Positions 35,828 through 44,326 of a stretch of DNA of 64,000 nt are shown here, piece by piece (the stretch's first letter is position 1; every line of letters begins with the position of its first letter). Origin of the DNA: CAZSHB01 sp964606885 (lineage in GTDB: Bacteria; Babelota; Babeliae; Babelales; CAIQNR01); assembly GCA_964606885.1 (NCBI GenBank), contig CAZSHB010000001.1:62001-126000 (forward strand), in the 5' to 3' direction. A program made the position numbers and the translations under genes. The notes beneath the pieces were generated by a model that was not told where the DNA came from, ran no database searches, and saw nothing but the letters and a program-made list of their open reading frames with translations.

Positions 35828-37210
35828 ATGCAGGTTGTGCGAGATTCAGATCATTCTTATTATGAAAGCTTAAAACTGAAGTTTTTAGGCGCTGCTTTTT
35901 TTGCCATTATTGCTTCTTACACCATTATTAAAGAGCTGAAAGACTCTCTCTTTATTAATATCGTAGGCGACAAAACCTACATACCTATCGCAAAGCTAGG
36001 TATTCTCTTTGGCCTTGTTCCTATGATTCTTCTGTACGGTATGCTTGTTGATAAAATAAGACGCTACCAGCTACTCTGCCTATTTGCTTTTGCTTATAGC
36101 ATCATTGGCTTTATGTGTGCCGGCGTTGTCAGCTATTATGGCATTGGCGCAGAAAATGTTTCCCAGTCACCCTTTTATTGGGTTTTCGGCTGGGTTTATT
36201 TTTTCTATATCGAAACATTCTCACCTTTTGTCGTGTCCGTATTCTGGGCATTCCTTAACTCAATTACCTCACCTGATGGCGCTAAAAAGAGTTATGCTTA
36301 CTTAATATCATGCTCAAAATTAGGTGGTATGTTTACCGCTGGTACTGCATGGTTCTTGCTTGCGCAAAATCATCGCTTTACAAGCCTAAAGTTTACCGAA
36401 ACAAATATCCACTTGGTATTAATGGTAGCATCATCTGCGCTCTTACTTGCAGTCCCCCTTATTATTACACTTATGATGAAATACGTTCCTGGACGTTATT
36501 TACATGGTTATGAAGCAGGATATCAGTTTGAAAAACAACAAAGCAAATCCGGCAAAGATGAAACGGGTATGTGGAGCGGTCTTTCTTACCTGATTAAGTA
36601 TCCGTACGCTTTTGGTATTTTCTGCTCTTATTTCTTCTATGAAATTATTAGTGCCGTACTCAGTTACATGCGCCTAGGCATCGCTCAAGAGATATCATGC
36701 GACGTTTCTGGTGTCAGCTGCTTCTTATTTAAGCTTGTCTTTTTCACCCACTTTTTGGGATTAATTATTTCCGTTTTTGGTACACGCATTATCTATTCAC
36801 ACCTTGATGAACGACTCTCACTCATGGTTATGCCAGTTGTAATGGGATCGCTCTTGCTCTACTTAGCATTCACTTCTTCGCCAAGCGCGCTGATTGCTGC
36901 TTTTGTGGGCCTACGTTCTCTCTATTACGCGTTTAACCAGCCAGTAACAGAAGCACTGTATATTCCAACCGTTAAGACCATGAAATTTAAAACAAAATCA
37001 TGGATCGATACGTTTGGTCGTAAAATGGCCCGAGCAACCGGTTCAGGCTTTAATATCTTTGCCTCAACTGCTGCTGATGGTGCATTAACTGGGCCACTGT
37101 ATGTCGGTTTTTTTGGATCTATTATTGTTCTCTGGGTAGGTGTTTCTTACCTGCTTGGCAACAAATTCCACAATACCGTTAAACGTGGCGAAGTTATAGG
37201 TTCAGAATAA
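35828..37210 (+). CDS. ATP/ADP translocase (Tlc/NTT family), copy 2
   Basis: Second nucleotide translocase, 460 residues, with about twelve hydrophobic helices. Family signs: IIKELKDSLFINIVGDKTYIP, then GMLVDKIRRYQLL, and near the C-terminus LYIPTVKTMKFKTKSWIDTF. It differs from the first copy in many places, for example PVTEALYIPTV here against PAKEQLYIPTS, so the two may move different nucleotides, as paralogues do in Chlamydia and Protochlamydia. ATG at 35828 follows AAAAAGG. Expression may be controlled by the leader structure upstream; a terminator at 37220 ends the unit. Confidence 0.93.
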   Translation: MQVVRDSDHSYYESLKLKFLGAAFFAIIASYTIIKELKDSLFINIVGDKTYIPIAKLGILFGLVPMILLYGMLVDKIRRYQLLCLFAFAYSIIGFMCAGVVSYYGIGAENVSQSPFYWVFGWVYFFYIETFSPFVVSVFWAFLNSITSPDGAKKSYAYLISCSKLGGMFTAGTAWFLLAQNHRFTSLKFTETNIHLVLMVASSALLLAVPLIITLMMKYVPGRYLHGYEAGYQFEKQQSKSGKDETGMWSGLSYLIKYPYAFGIFCSYFFYEIISAVLSYMRLGIAQEISCDVSGVSCFLFKLVFFTHFLGLIISVFGTRIIYSHLDERLSLMVMPVVMGSLLLYLAFTSSPSALIAAFVGLRSLYYAFNQPVTEALYIPTVKTMKFKTKSWIDTFGRKMARATGSGFNIFASTAADGALTGPLYVGFFGSIIVLWVGVSYLLGNKFHNTVKRGEVIGSE

Positions 37211-37219
37211 TAAGCTTAG

Positions 37220-37243
37220 AGGGCCGTATCCCGGCCCTTTTTT
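37220..37243 (+). terminator. Terminator of the second translocase
   Basis: AGGGCCG and CGGCCCT stem, five-base loop, then six T. Ten bases after the translocase stop. Confidence 0.88.
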
Positions 37244-37304
37244 ATTGCAAAAAATTACAGTTCTAGTACAGTATTTACATCTTAAAACACTCACTTTTTG
37301 AAAT

Positions 37305-37350
37305 CAGGGTGCGCTTAAAGTAAGCGTTAAAAAGTGATCGTACAACCCTG
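37305..37350 (+). promoter_or_regulatory. Structured leader of rpsB, possible S2 autoregulation site
   Basis: Two nested stems: CAGGGT with ACCCTG on the outside, and CGCTTA-AAG-TAAGCG inside, ending just before the AGAAGGA ribosome site. Ribosomal protein leaders of this type often bind their own product. Confidence 0.45.
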
Positions 37351-37366
37351 TAGAAGGAATACCGTT

Positions 37367-38281
37367 ATGGTAGATTTGAAAGAGTTAGTCAAAGCCGGCG
37401 TCCAATTTGGACATAAATCGTCTCGCTGGTGCCCACGTATGGCTCCTTATATCTGGGGCGTTCGTAATAATATCCATTTGATCAACGTTGCAAAAACTGC
37501 ACAACAAATTGAAAAAGCATGCAAAGCTTTAGAAGCTATTGTTGCTGAAGGTAAAAGTGTTCTGTGGATTGGTACAAAAAAACCAGCACAAGCAGCTATT
37601 CGTACAACTGCTGATCAATTGAATATGCCATATGTAACTCACCGTTGGATTGGTGGTACACTTACTAACAGCACAGAAGTAACGAAGTCTCGTACTAAGT
37701 ATGCACATCTACAAGATGTTCTTACTAAAGCAGATCGTAAGCATTACACCAAAAAAGAATTCAGTGTTTTCCAAAAGATGGTTGACCGTCTAGAAAAGAA
37801 CATTGGTGGTATTTTGAACTTGCAATACCCTGTTGGTGCGTTAATTGTTGTCGATATCAATAAAGAAGCTTCAGCTGTTAAAGAAGCTGCAACCATGGGT
37901 ATTCCTGTGATTGCTTTAGTTGATACCAACTCAAACCCACTTTTAGCTACACATGTTATTCCATCTAACGATGATTCACCTCGCGCTATTAGTTTAGTAT
38001 TAAGCTACTTGGCAAAAGCTGCGGAACGTGGTCAAGCTCTTGCAAAAGAACGCAAAGCTGATGAAGAACGTGAATTAGAATTGTTACGCGAAAAACGTAA
38101 AACAGAACGCAAAGAAGCTGCTGCTAAAAAAGAAGCTACTCCTGCACAAGAACGTGCTGAAGAACTTCAAGCACAACTAGCAGCTACTGATGATTCTGAA
38201 GAAGTAAAGCCTGCAGCAAAAAAAGCCGCTCCTAAACCGGCAGCTAAAAAATCTGCACCTAAGAAGCCTGCTTCTAAGTAA
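37367..38281 (+). CDS. rpsB: Small ribosomal subunit protein uS2
   Basis: Component of the 30S subunit. Start at 37367 has AGAAGGA at good spacing and gives the family N-terminus VDLKELVKAGVQFGHKSSRW; the earlier in-frame ATG at 37334 is not supported. 304 residues: the standard S2 body (to about 230; GRWIGGTLTN-like RWIGGTLTNS and AIVVDI-like ALIVVDINKE are seen) plus a charged, Lys/Ala/Glu-rich extension of about 75 residues ending in PKKPASK. tsf, the usual next gene, is absent; a terminator and tRNA-Ser follow instead. Confidence 0.96.
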   Translation: MVDLKELVKAGVQFGHKSSRWCPRMAPYIWGVRNNIHLINVAKTAQQIEKACKALEAIVAEGKSVLWIGTKKPAQAAIRTTADQLNMPYVTHRWIGGTLTNSTEVTKSRTKYAHLQDVLTKADRKHYTKKEFSVFQKMVDRLEKNIGGILNLQYPVGALIVVDINKEASAVKEAATMGIPVIALVDTNSNPLLATHVIPSNDDSPRAISLVLSYLAKAAERGQALAKERKADEERELELLREKRKTERKEAAAKKEATPAQERAEELQAQLAATDDSEEVKPAAKKAAPKPAAKKSAPKKPASK

Positions 38282-38339
38282 AGTAATCAAATAATCTTGT
38301 TCTTTTGTAACGTGTTACAACTGCAATAAGCATTACTAA

Positions 38340-38376
38340 CAGGACCGGGGCTTATGTTGCTGGTCCTGTTTTTTTT
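38340..38376 (+). terminator. Terminator of rpsB
   Basis: CAGGACC and GGTCCTG pair around a 15-base loop, followed by eight T, directly before tRNA-Ser. Confidence 0.88.
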
Positions 38377-38378
38377 GA

Positions 38379-38470
38379 GGAGAGATGTCTGAGTGGCCGA
38401 AGGAGCACGATTGGAAATCGTGTATATCTGTAAAAGGGTATCGAGGGTTCGAATCCCTCTCTCTCCACCA
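38379..38470 (+). tRNA. tRNA-Ser (GGA)
   Basis: 92 bases with the long variable arm of serine tRNAs. Starts GGAGAGATGTCTGAGTGG; the anticodon loop is TTGGAAA (GGA); ends TCTCTCC-A-CCA. The discriminator is A rather than the common G. The 3' CCA is encoded and is followed at once by a hairpin (38469-38496). Confidence 0.97.
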
Positions 38471-38496
38471 GCCTACGCGCTGTTGCGCTACGGCTG
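38469..38496 (+). repeat. Hairpin overlapping the 3' end of tRNA-Ser
   Basis: CAGCC and GGCTG outer arms and GCGC-TGTT-GCGC inner arms, with a TAC/TAC internal loop. The first two bases are the last two of the tRNA. Similar in plan to the hairpin after tRNA-Ala. Confidence 0.6.
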
Positions 38497-38541
38497 AGTA
38501 AACCAGCTTTATACGGTAGATACTTTCTACTCATATACATG

Positions 38542-39147
38542 TCATTTTTCTTGTAACATTACCTGTTCAACAACGACACTTGATACCATAGACAACAATT
38601 CTACAACATCTCCCCTGCCCATCTGCACAGCTATGTCTTTTACTGTTTTGCCATTACCAGCTACATGATCAAGATTTGTTCGTGCTGCCAATACTTTTAG
38701 AATAACAATATACTGATAAGACATTGGTTTTTTATCAGGAAACCGCACCACCGCATGCATAAGCGCATTATATCCCAATTTATCAGTTTGATTAAAGTCA
38801 ACTCTTGGATCCAATTTTAAAGAATTAACTACAGCTTGATTGCCATGCATAGCAGCATACATAAGTGGAGTCATGCCATTTGTAGGATCAACAACATTAG
38901 GATCAGTATCTTTATCACAAAGCATACGCTCTATTTCTTGAGCAGATTCAAATGCCGCCACACAATACAAAGCATGCTCATCTGCATACTTATATCCTTT
39001 TTCTTGTTTAAAATTTGTTTGTACGATCTTTAACAAAGGTAATGGTGGAAGCTTTCGTCTAGCACGCAAACTAAGCTGTTGTTTACCTGGAACATCTGCA
39101 CCTTCTACAACAGACACCATCACCAAAAAACCATAGAGTAATTTCAT
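38542..39147 (-). CDS. Exported ankyrin-repeat protein (short)
   Basis: 201 residues with a short N-terminal signal-like segment (KLLYGFLVMVSVVEG). Two to three ankyrin repeats can be read: NGMTPLMYAAMHGNQAVV (about 90-107), LGYNALMHAV with an insertion, and GNGKTVKDIAVQMGRGDVV at the end. It is a shorter relative of the next gene, sharing DPTNGMTPLMYAA-like and GYNALMHAV-like phrases. Ankyrin repeats mediate protein binding; exported forms in intracellular bacteria are usually effectors. Target unknown. Confidence 0.8.
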   Translation of the reverse strand: MKLLYGFLVMVSVVEGADVPGKQQLSLRARRKLPPLPLLKIVQTNFKQEKGYKYADEHALYCVAAFESAQEIERMLCDKDTDPNVVDPTNGMTPLMYAAMHGNQAVVNSLKLDPRVDFNQTDKLGYNALMHAVVRFPDKKPMSYQYIVILKVLAARTNLDHVAGNGKTVKDIAVQMGRGDVVELLSMVSSVVVEQVMLQEK

Positions 39148-39196
39148 AGATACATGCCCCTAAACATTTTAATTTTCACACCTTCACCAAAACTTA

Positions 39197-39973
39197 TTAC
39201 AATTCAGTGCCTGCAGCTGTTAAAAGATCTAATGCATCTTGATTTTTTGTACAAGCCGCCATATCAGTAATAGTATGGTTATTGCTATCTCTTACGGTAA
39301 GATCTGTTTTTGATAACAATAATTTTATGACTCCTGCATAATCATGCACATGTGGAACACCCTCTAAAGGCTTTCGGCCAACACTATAATTTTTCACTGC
39401 ATACATCAAAGCATTCCAGCCCCAATAACACACAGTATTTGGATTTACACGTCCATCTTCAAGTAGCACTTTAACCATAGCACTATTGCCATGCTGAGCA
39501 GCATACATCAAAGGCGTTACACCCTTATCAGAAGAAGAATTCTTTAAATCATAATCGTTAGGGTCTACAGCACAAGGATTAAGACGGTCTTCAAGAGCCT
39601 TTCTTGTCATATGCTCATCTGCAAATGCTGCTGCATAATGCAAGTAGGTCATATTTCCATACTCACTATAACTATGACAGATTGCAGCATCTGACCCAGA
39701 TACCAATGACCAGTTTCCCTCTTTAAGTGCCTTATAACAAAGACGTACAGGATCATTTGATCGACCACTTGCAAGCAATAGCGACTGCTGATTTTCTTTT
39801 GGACGATACTTTTCAGCACGTATTCGACCTTCATCATACTTAAAAACACAACCCTTAAAACTATTCTGCACAGAGTCGTTAACCATAGTGTTGTGTCTTT
39901 TTGTACCACCACACGCACCCTGCAAAGCAAACGGGATCATGAACACTAATAAAAAAAACTGAAATATCTTCAC
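39197..39973 (-). CDS. Exported ankyrin-repeat protein (long)
   Basis: 258 residues from a GTG at 39973, chosen because it opens into a clean signal peptide (KIFQFFLLVFMIPFALQG) with CAGG upstream; a GTG at 40009 gives 12 more residues. Ankyrin repeats: LHYAAAFADEHMTRKALED, GVTPLMYAAQHGNSAMVKVL, WGWNALMYAVKNYS with an insertion, then AGVIKLLLSKTDLTVRDSNN and a last repeat near the end. Paralogue of the gene at 38542, 49 bases upstream of it on the same strand, so probably one transcript together with the kinase gene behind it. Confidence 0.8.
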   Translation of the reverse strand: MKIFQFFLLVFMIPFALQGACGGTKRHNTMVNDSVQNSFKGCVFKYDEGRIRAEKYRPKENQQSLLLASGRSNDPVRLCYKALKEGNWSLVSGSDAAICHSYSEYGNMTYLHYAAAFADEHMTRKALEDRLNPCAVDPNDYDLKNSSSDKGVTPLMYAAQHGNSAMVKVLLEDGRVNPNTVCYWGWNALMYAVKNYSVGRKPLEGVPHVHDYAGVIKLLLSKTDLTVRDSNNHTITDMAACTKNQDALDLLTAAGTEL

Positions 39974-40036
39974 AAAATCTATACCTGTAAGCGTTTTTAC
40001 GTAAAACACTTACTATACCAGATTCTTTTGTATGGC

Positions 40037-40963
40037 CTAGTTATCTTCTTCTAAAGCCTCTTGAAGAATTTTTATAGCAAAGGGCATCGATGCATGAATT
40101 TGATGGGCAATAATGGCACAACCATAAAAAAGAGCTGTCGCTTTTTTCATATAGCCAAGATGCTGTAATTCTTCCTGAGATGGGTCTCTAGAAAAATAAT
40201 AGTGTAAAAACGCAGGCTCATAAACGCCATCCTTAAAATTAAAAAGAATAATAGTAGCAATATCAAAGAATGGATCATCAAACCCTGCACCTTCAAAATC
40301 AATCACTTTATATCCACTTTGAGTAAACATGATATTTAAACGGTTTAAATCTCGATGCGTTGCCGTTCTTTGTAATGGTTGTATCTGCTCTAAAAACGCA
40401 ATAAGTCTTGCAATCTTTTCTTTATCAATTGGTGCAGGAAACTGCTTAATTCTATAAAAGACACTTTTTATGATTTTTATAATCGGAACGTTATAACAAA
40501 ACTTCGGTCCATCATGAATACTTCTTAATAACTGAGCCAACTGTAATGCCTTAGATTCTGGATCTACAGGTTCTGATGATTGTTCCAAAAACTCTATCAT
40601 AATCTGCCCTTTAGCAAGATCATACGCATACAGATGCGGCCCATACCCCTGCTGACTGGCAATAGACTGGGCATGTATCTCTCTAACCCTATCGCTTTTA
40701 CTTGCAACGCTATTATCACGAATTACGTATGCCTGCTTTCCATCTGATACTTTAAATAATTTTGCATCCGATGCTCCGCCTTTAAGCACCGATTTTTCTG
40801 TCCAAGGATAATCATCTGCAAAAAAATGGGCGTTATAGGATGTACCATAAGGCAATGTGCAAGACCAATAGGAACGTACTATCTCATAAATCCCATGCTT
40901 ATACAGCAAACCCCCTGCCCCAATAATCACAACAGCAAGCCCTAGCAGATTACGCATTTTCAT
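40037..40963 (-). CDS. Membrane-anchored APH/choline-kinase-like phosphotransferase
   Basis: 308 residues. Residues 5-22 form a hydrophobic anchor or signal (LLGLAVVIIGAGGLLYK). The rest is a small protein-kinase-like fold of the aminoglycoside/choline kinase class: catalytic loop H203-RDLNRLN, metal-binding DFE at 222-224, and a C-terminal DPFFDIATI helix typical of this group. Choline, ethanolamine or thiamine kinases are the closest general types; the substrate is not readable. An N-terminal export signal is odd for an ATP-using enzyme, unless it acts in the host. It heads the ankyrin pair on the same strand. AAAGGA site. Confidence 0.78.
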   Translation of the reverse strand: MKMRNLLGLAVVIIGAGGLLYKHGIYEIVRSYWSCTLPYGTSYNAHFFADDYPWTEKSVLKGGASDAKLFKVSDGKQAYVIRDNSVASKSDRVREIHAQSIASQQGYGPHLYAYDLAKGQIMIEFLEQSSEPVDPESKALQLAQLLRSIHDGPKFCYNVPIIKIIKSVFYRIKQFPAPIDKEKIARLIAFLEQIQPLQRTATHRDLNRLNIMFTQSGYKVIDFEGAGFDDPFFDIATIILFNFKDGVYEPAFLHYYFSRDPSQEELQHLGYMKKATALFYGCAIIAHQIHASMPFAIKILQEALEEDN

Positions 40964-41053
40964 ACTTTATCCTTTAATGACACCAAATTTTTGATACTAA
41001 ATTAAGATACCATAGCCACGTGACAGTCTAAAACAAGTTTCTCGAGATGGCGC

Positions 41054-41082
41054 TTCTTGATCTATGTTTTTTAGGGTATACT
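41054..41082 (+). promoter_or_regulatory. Promoter of dnaX
   Basis: TTCTTG and TATACT with a 17-base spacer, the -10 preceded by GGG, 41 bases before the dnaX start. Confidence 0.5.
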
Positions 41083-41122
41083 AGCACCAACTAAGACGTT
41101 AAAATAAGTATAAGGTGCGGTA

Positions 41123-42958
41123 ATGGCTAACACAGTCGTTCATACAAATTTAGCCCGGACATGGCGCTCAAAAACCTTCAATCAGATGGTAGGCCAGGAC
41201 CTTGCCGTACGTATTTTACAGAACAGCCTCTTTAAAAATTACTTTTTCCCCGTGTATTTATTTGCCGGCCAACGTGGGTGCGGCAAAACAACAAGCGCTC
41301 GCCTTTTTGCAGCTGCCGTTAATTGCCACAACTTAAGCACCTTCCAAAAAGATCCTCGCAGTTGCAGTTTACCCTGCTTAACCTGTCCTTCATGCCTAGC
41401 AATGGGCAGTAACAGCCATCCTGACTTTATAGAAATTGACGCTGCCTCACATACAGGGGTTGATAACGTCCGCCAAATTATTGATGCCGCATCGCTTATG
41501 CCCGTTATGGGGAACAAAAAAGTCTACCTGATTGACGAAGCACACATGCTCAGCAAAGCAGCCTTTAATGCGTTTTTAAAAATCTTAGAAGAACCACCAG
41601 CAAGCGTACTTTTTATGCTCGCCACAACAGACCCTCATAAAATTATCGATACGGTTAGATCCCGTTGTTTCCAACTCTTTTTTGGGCCCATTCCTGCTGA
41701 CGATCTACAACGCCATTTAATGCACGTGTGTGAAGCTGAAAACATTAAAGCTGAACCTCAAGCGCTGTATACCATTGTCCACGAGACAGAAGGTTCTGCC
41801 CGTGATGCCCTTAATCTCCTAGAACAGGTCCGTTTTTCTCACACAGAAGTAACGCAAGAAGCGGTACTGCAAGTGGTAGGCCATCTACCAGAGCCAGCCT
41901 TTTTTGAACTCTTAGAACACATACTTGCACAAGATCCAGCAGCCCTTATTGCTCAATGTGCATCACTCAATCTCAATAAATATGCAATCGCAAGTTTATG
42001 GCAAAAAGTAGTGCTGTTTTTAAAAGCATTACTCTACAGCCGCTATGGGACACCTGTGACAGGCATTCAAGACCAAGAACGATTACAAGCACTCGCACAA
42101 CAAGTATCACCTACCTGGATAGCTCAAGCGTTACGCCATGTGTATGGCTACGAGCAAACACTCTTAAAAACAACCGTGCAGGCGGATGTGTTTGAACTCA
42201 TGCTGTTAGAGCTGATTGATGTACCAAGTAGTACACCAGCCACTACGCCAACACCTCAAAAATATACACCAGAAAAAAAGAGTGTAGTTCCTACAGCGGC
42301 AGCACAAAAACCAACACAACCACCTGTCTACACACAGCCAGCTACGGCACCTACAATAATGGCTACCAAAGAGGTTACAGCAGCACCACAGCCAACAGTA
42401 CAAGCTACCGCTCAAGCACCACAACCTGTTGATGAACGCTGGACAACATTTTTACAATCGATTGAACAGCTGAGTGATCCACTCTTACTGTCAATTTTTA
42501 GACAGGCAGAATTTAGCAGCTGCGATCTGAATACCAAACAAGTGGAACTCTTGTTTAGCAAAGAAGCCGCATTTTTTGGCCAATGGTTAACCCAAACAAA
42601 AACTGTCTGGAATCCATTACTCCACAAAGCTTTTGATAGCGTTGTAGATATGCATCCTCGTTTTGAAAAAGAAAACAGCATTCCAAAACAAGTTACACCA
42701 CGACGGGATATGCCTATCAGCACACCGTCATCGTCAGGACATGCAAAACAACCGACACAGAATAATCCACAGGCAGCGCGTCCTTACGAACAAAAATTTA
42801 GTAAAAAACCTGCTACGGCATCGAGTGCACAACTCATGCCGCCTAGTGTAGCAATTGATATACAAGACAAAGAAAAATGGCCAAAAGCTCACCAATTACT
42901 TGAGCAATTTGGCGGCACCGTACGTGAATTAAAGGGGGAAACATCCTATGTTGAATAA
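41123..42958 (+). CDS. dnaX: DNA polymerase III subunit gamma/tau
   Basis: ATPase of the clamp loader; tau also links the polymerase cores. 611 residues: Walker A GQRGCGKT (49-56), four zinc cysteines (CSLPCLTCPSC), Walker B VYLIDEAHML and the sensor-1 region. A Pro/Thr/Gln-rich linker from about 375 to 440 leads to a C-terminal tau domain. In the linker, at codons 384-386, the message reads GAA AAA AAG, the A AAA AAG slippery heptamer used by E. coli dnaX to make the short gamma form. An 11-base overlap with der follows. Confidence 0.96.
   Translation: MANTVVHTNLARTWRSKTFNQMVGQDLAVRILQNSLFKNYFFPVYLFAGQRGCGKTTSARLFAAAVNCHNLSTFQKDPRSCSLPCLTCPSCLAMGSNSHPDFIEIDAASHTGVDNVRQIIDAASLMPVMGNKKVYLIDEAHMLSKAAFNAFLKILEEPPASVLFMLATTDPHKIIDTVRSRCFQLFFGPIPADDLQRHLMHVCEAENIKAEPQALYTIVHETEGSARDALNLLEQVRFSHTEVTQEAVLQVVGHLPEPAFFELLEHILAQDPAALIAQCASLNLNKYAIASLWQKVVLFLKALLYSRYGTPVTGIQDQERLQALAQQVSPTWIAQALRHVYGYEQTLLKTTVQADVFELMLLELIDVPSSTPATTPTPQKYTPEKKSVVPTAAAQKPTQPPVYTQPATAPTIMATKEVTAAPQPTVQATAQAPQPVDERWTTFLQSIEQLSDPLLLSIFRQAEFSSCDLNTKQVELLFSKEAAFFGQWLTQTKTVWNPLLHKAFDSVVDMHPRFEKENSIPKQVTPRRDMPISTPSSSGHAKQPTQNNPQAARPYEQKFSKKPATASSAQLMPPSVAIDIQDKEKWPKAHQLLEQFGGTVRELKGETSYVE
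42274..42280 (+). promoter_or_regulatory. Possible dnaX frameshift site (A AAA AAG)
   Basis: In the correct frame (A, AAA, AAG) right after domain III. A -1 shift would add 50 codons before a TGA at 42430-42432; loss of one A by polymerase slippage would stop at TAG 42285-42287. Only a small TGTAG-TTC-CTACA stem follows. Confidence 0.45.
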
Positions 42959-44261
42959 AGTAGTTATTATTGGAAGAACCAACGTTGGTAAATCGACACT
43001 GTTTAACAGATTGTCTACCGATGTAAAAAGTATGACCTTAGATTACGAAGGCGTAACACGCGACTTTTTAGTTGATACTGTGCAATGGAAAGACCGTGCA
43101 TTTGAACTGCTTGATACAGGCGGCATCGATTTCAAAAAAGGGCTTAACGTCCTTACAGAAGCGATTCGTGACCGCGCTGTTGAAATGCTCAACCAAGCAG
43201 ACGTACTTTTGTTTGTTTGTGATGCTGCAGTAGGCGTCACCAACGAAGACAAATTACTTGCAAAGTTTGTGCACAAACTTAACAAGCCTACACTTCTCTT
43301 ACTCAATAAAAGCGATACAAAACAGGCCGAACTTAACCGTTATGATTTTGATCAGCTTGGCTTTTCTAACACTATGGAAATTTCAGCACAACACGGCATG
43401 GGTATTGCAGAACTTTTAGATACACTGATTGGGATGTTACCACCAGTACAAGATTTTAAAGAAGAGCCTTTAGGTTTCAAAATTGTACTCCTTGGTAAAC
43501 CAAACGTGGGCAAATCATCACTGATGAACTTACTCGTAGAAAAAGAACGTTCGTTAGTTGCCGATATTCCTGGTACAACACGAGAAGCTATCAGCGATAA
43601 AATTCAATTCCACCGAGAAACTATTCAAGTAACTGACACGGCCGGTATTAGACGTCAGCGCTCGGTTGATGAAGGTATTGAAGAACTAATGGTAAAAAGT
43701 TCTTTTGCCGCAGTCCGAGACGCAAATATTATTCTTCTCCTGCTTGATGGTGAAGAAGGTATGATCTCACAACAAGAATTAAAACTTGCTTCGTACGCTT
43801 TTGAACAAGGTAAAGCCGTTATAATTTTACGTAATAAACAAGATTTAGTTGATTCTGATATTCAGACATCATGGACGTTTGAAACTGAACCGTACGACTA
43901 TATTCTTAAGAAAATCGATATTTTAAATATCTCCTGCAAAACAGGTTATAATATCGGCAAAGTTATGCCTCTTATTAAAGATGTATGGGAACGATACACC
44001 ATGAAGGTTTCTTCTGCAGAATTGACTGTAGTACTTAAAGAAGCACTTGAACGTACACCACTCTTTAAGCAATCACAACGCTTAAAACTCTTTTCTGCTA
44101 AACAGATTGGTGATGGACCATTCATGGTACGATTGAACGTTAACGATCCACAAATGTACGGCGACAGTCAACGAGCATTCTTTGAAAATATTTTACGTAA
44201 AAAATATAACCTCAAGAGTATCCCGGTCATGTTTGCAGTTAAAAAAATGATCTTTAACTAA
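42948..44261 (+). CDS. der: Ribosome assembly GTPase Der (EngA)
   Basis: Needed for 50S subunit maturation. 437 residues with two GTPase domains in tandem: G1 motifs GRTNVGKST (near 8) and GKPNVGKSS (near 185), G3 motifs DTGG and DTAG, and G4 motifs NKSD and NKQD. A KH-like C-terminal domain follows. ATG at 42948 has AAAGGGGG upstream and overlaps dnaX by 11 bases, so the two are translationally coupled. Confidence 0.97.
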   Translation: MLNKVVIIGRTNVGKSTLFNRLSTDVKSMTLDYEGVTRDFLVDTVQWKDRAFELLDTGGIDFKKGLNVLTEAIRDRAVEMLNQADVLLFVCDAAVGVTNEDKLLAKFVHKLNKPTLLLLNKSDTKQAELNRYDFDQLGFSNTMEISAQHGMGIAELLDTLIGMLPPVQDFKEEPLGFKIVLLGKPNVGKSSLMNLLVEKERSLVADIPGTTREAISDKIQFHRETIQVTDTAGIRRQRSVDEGIEELMVKSSFAAVRDANIILLLLDGEEGMISQQELKLASYAFEQGKAVIILRNKQDLVDSDIQTSWTFETEPYDYILKKIDILNISCKTGYNIGKVMPLIKDVWERYTMKVSSAELTVVLKEALERTPLFKQSQRLKLFSAKQIGDGPFMVRLNVNDPQMYGDSQRAFFENILRKKYNLKSIPVMFAVKKMIFN

Positions 44262-44326
44262 GTAGGCAAATTCCTAAAAGTAAGCTATGTTCTGCGACAA
44301 GAGATCATCTTACAAAAGGAGTCCTT

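Noticed and set aside
38352..38540. 62-codon leftward frame with EREGFEPSIPF
   Set aside because: It is the antisense of tRNA-Ser; this peptide is a well-known false protein from reverse-read serine tRNAs.
42206..42424. Trp/Cys-rich frame opposite dnaX linker
   Set aside because: Shadow of the Pro/Thr/Gln-rich linker.
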